A DNA stretch of 64,000 bases from Echinarachnius parma (Eukaryota; Echinodermata; Echinoidea; Clypeasteroida; Echinarachniidae). The stretch covers positions 17,841 to 81,840 of the forward strand of contig JBAMJV010008270.1 in NCBI GenBank assembly GCA_037951105.1, read 5' to 3'. Of this stretch, positions 63,126 to 64,000 are shown one piece after another. Positions within the stretch are counted from its first letter, which is position 1, and each line of letters opens with the position of its first letter. A model generated the notes under the pieces. It saw only the letters and a list, made by a program, of their open reading frames with translations. It was not told the DNA's origin and did no database searches. The translations under genes were made by a program, and so were the position numbers.

Positions 63126-64000
63126 GCTCAGTACTAGGTTTTCGAATATTTTTATTTCTCCGGCTGTAATATATGTGTGCATGAATGTTGTGTGCGTGTA
63201 TACGCGTAACAAGTGCGCTACATGTGGTGCGCTATTCACATGCATCACAGTGGTCGCTAGTTCAGACGGTATTTTCAGCATAAACTTCCAGTGATCTGAA
63301 TATATTCGAAGCTGCGATGCGTCAGAGCCACGAAAGAGCGTTTTATACGACATTAGGATGAAGCCTTCGAAGGACAAGGAGTCATTTACCAACCGAGAAT
63401 CGGCATTTATTGATACATTTTGTATCTAATACAATGGAGACGGGCCCGTAAGTAAAATAGTAATAAACGGTGGCAACGAATGTGTTTGCATAAATTACAG
63501 CTGGTAGTACTGGTGGTAGGGGCCTAGTGCCACTGACTCTAGCCTGGCGATCTGGGCGATCGATTACAGGAATTTCCGCTGAGCCTGAGGGCTGATAATT
63601 ATTCTGGAGCACCCATTATATCAGTTATATAAACTAACTATATAAAACACATTATTGAAGGATACAAACTTCCTTTTACTGAGACTGAGAGATAATTATA
63701 AATAATAGTTGTTTCTTGTAGAATTGCAATTCTATTTCTAGGCTGAAAAGATTATTCAAATTGATTGTTTGAGTCACTGAGCTGAGTCACTGACATCACC
63801 GAGTGTGGGTCTACTCCGTTGAACCCTCTGAGTGACATGGGTCATGCTATGGCCATGGTCATGAGCCGATGTATGAATGCACTTCTAAGTAACCATGTCC
63901 ATGAGGAGGTTGAGCCGATCCCGATGCCTTTATCGAGCTGCCACTTGAGCCAGATGGATCCTTGACGTTGTCGACAATCATCGCCCAGGCCCCATGACCG
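63126..64000. other. No feature recognised
   Basis: No exon with a recognisable domain or splice pair. Small repeats of 'gagtcactga' and 'catggtcatg' occur around 63770-63870. Confidence 0.35.

Overview
This is a eukaryotic window: AT-rich, intron-rich and crowded with non-autonomous transposons. Two things suggest a marine invertebrate deuterostome, most likely an echinoderm: an ankyrin/ZU5/UPA/death-domain gene and clustered immunoglobulin-superfamily (IgSF) receptor genes built from phase-1 exons. The species call is inference. All recognised coding sequence is on the minus strand, and exon borders below were worked out by hand from splice sites and codon phase.

Region 1 (about 0.7-12.8 kb) is an IgSF cluster. 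One complete five-exon gene (731-3739; leader, V-type Ig, C2-type Ig, Ser/Thr stalk, membrane exon; 330 aa) lies at the low-coordinate end. Upstream of it in the direction of transcription are further leader and V-type exons with compatible phase but no second constant or membrane set: V exons at 5268-5615, 5989-6790, 7291-7627, 8966-9580, 11612-11960 and 11216-11572, and leaders at 8212, 9905 and 12735. All of these V exons except 11216-11572 are broken by a nonsense codon, frameshifts, a palindromic transposon, a LINE tail or a lost splice acceptor. A truncated C2 exon lies at 4761-4828.

Region 2 (16.0-28.05 kb) is a complete ten-exon receptor gene of 658 aa: signal peptide, two Ig domains, FN3, microexon, FN3-like domain, microexon, transmembrane segment, and a cytoplasmic tail with a YMPM motif.

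Region 3 (28-38.9 kb) has no recognisable gene. It holds foldback and terminal-inverted-repeat elements, including three TTAA-flanked elements stacked end to end at 36.29-38.07 kb.

Region 4 (38.99-58.56 kb) is one eight-exon gene of about 1898 aa: 41 tandem ankyrin repeats in one 4.46-kb exon, then ZU5, UPA and a C-terminal death domain. An intron of about 8.7 kb holds a decayed LINE, an inverted-repeat element with a broken THAP zinc finger, and a recent tandem duplication of about 0.9 kb. Region 5 (58.6-64 kb) is mostly featureless sequence with a few repeats.

The genes suggest recognition and signalling (IgSF receptors, a death-domain adaptor), but no functional link among them can be shown from sequence alone.
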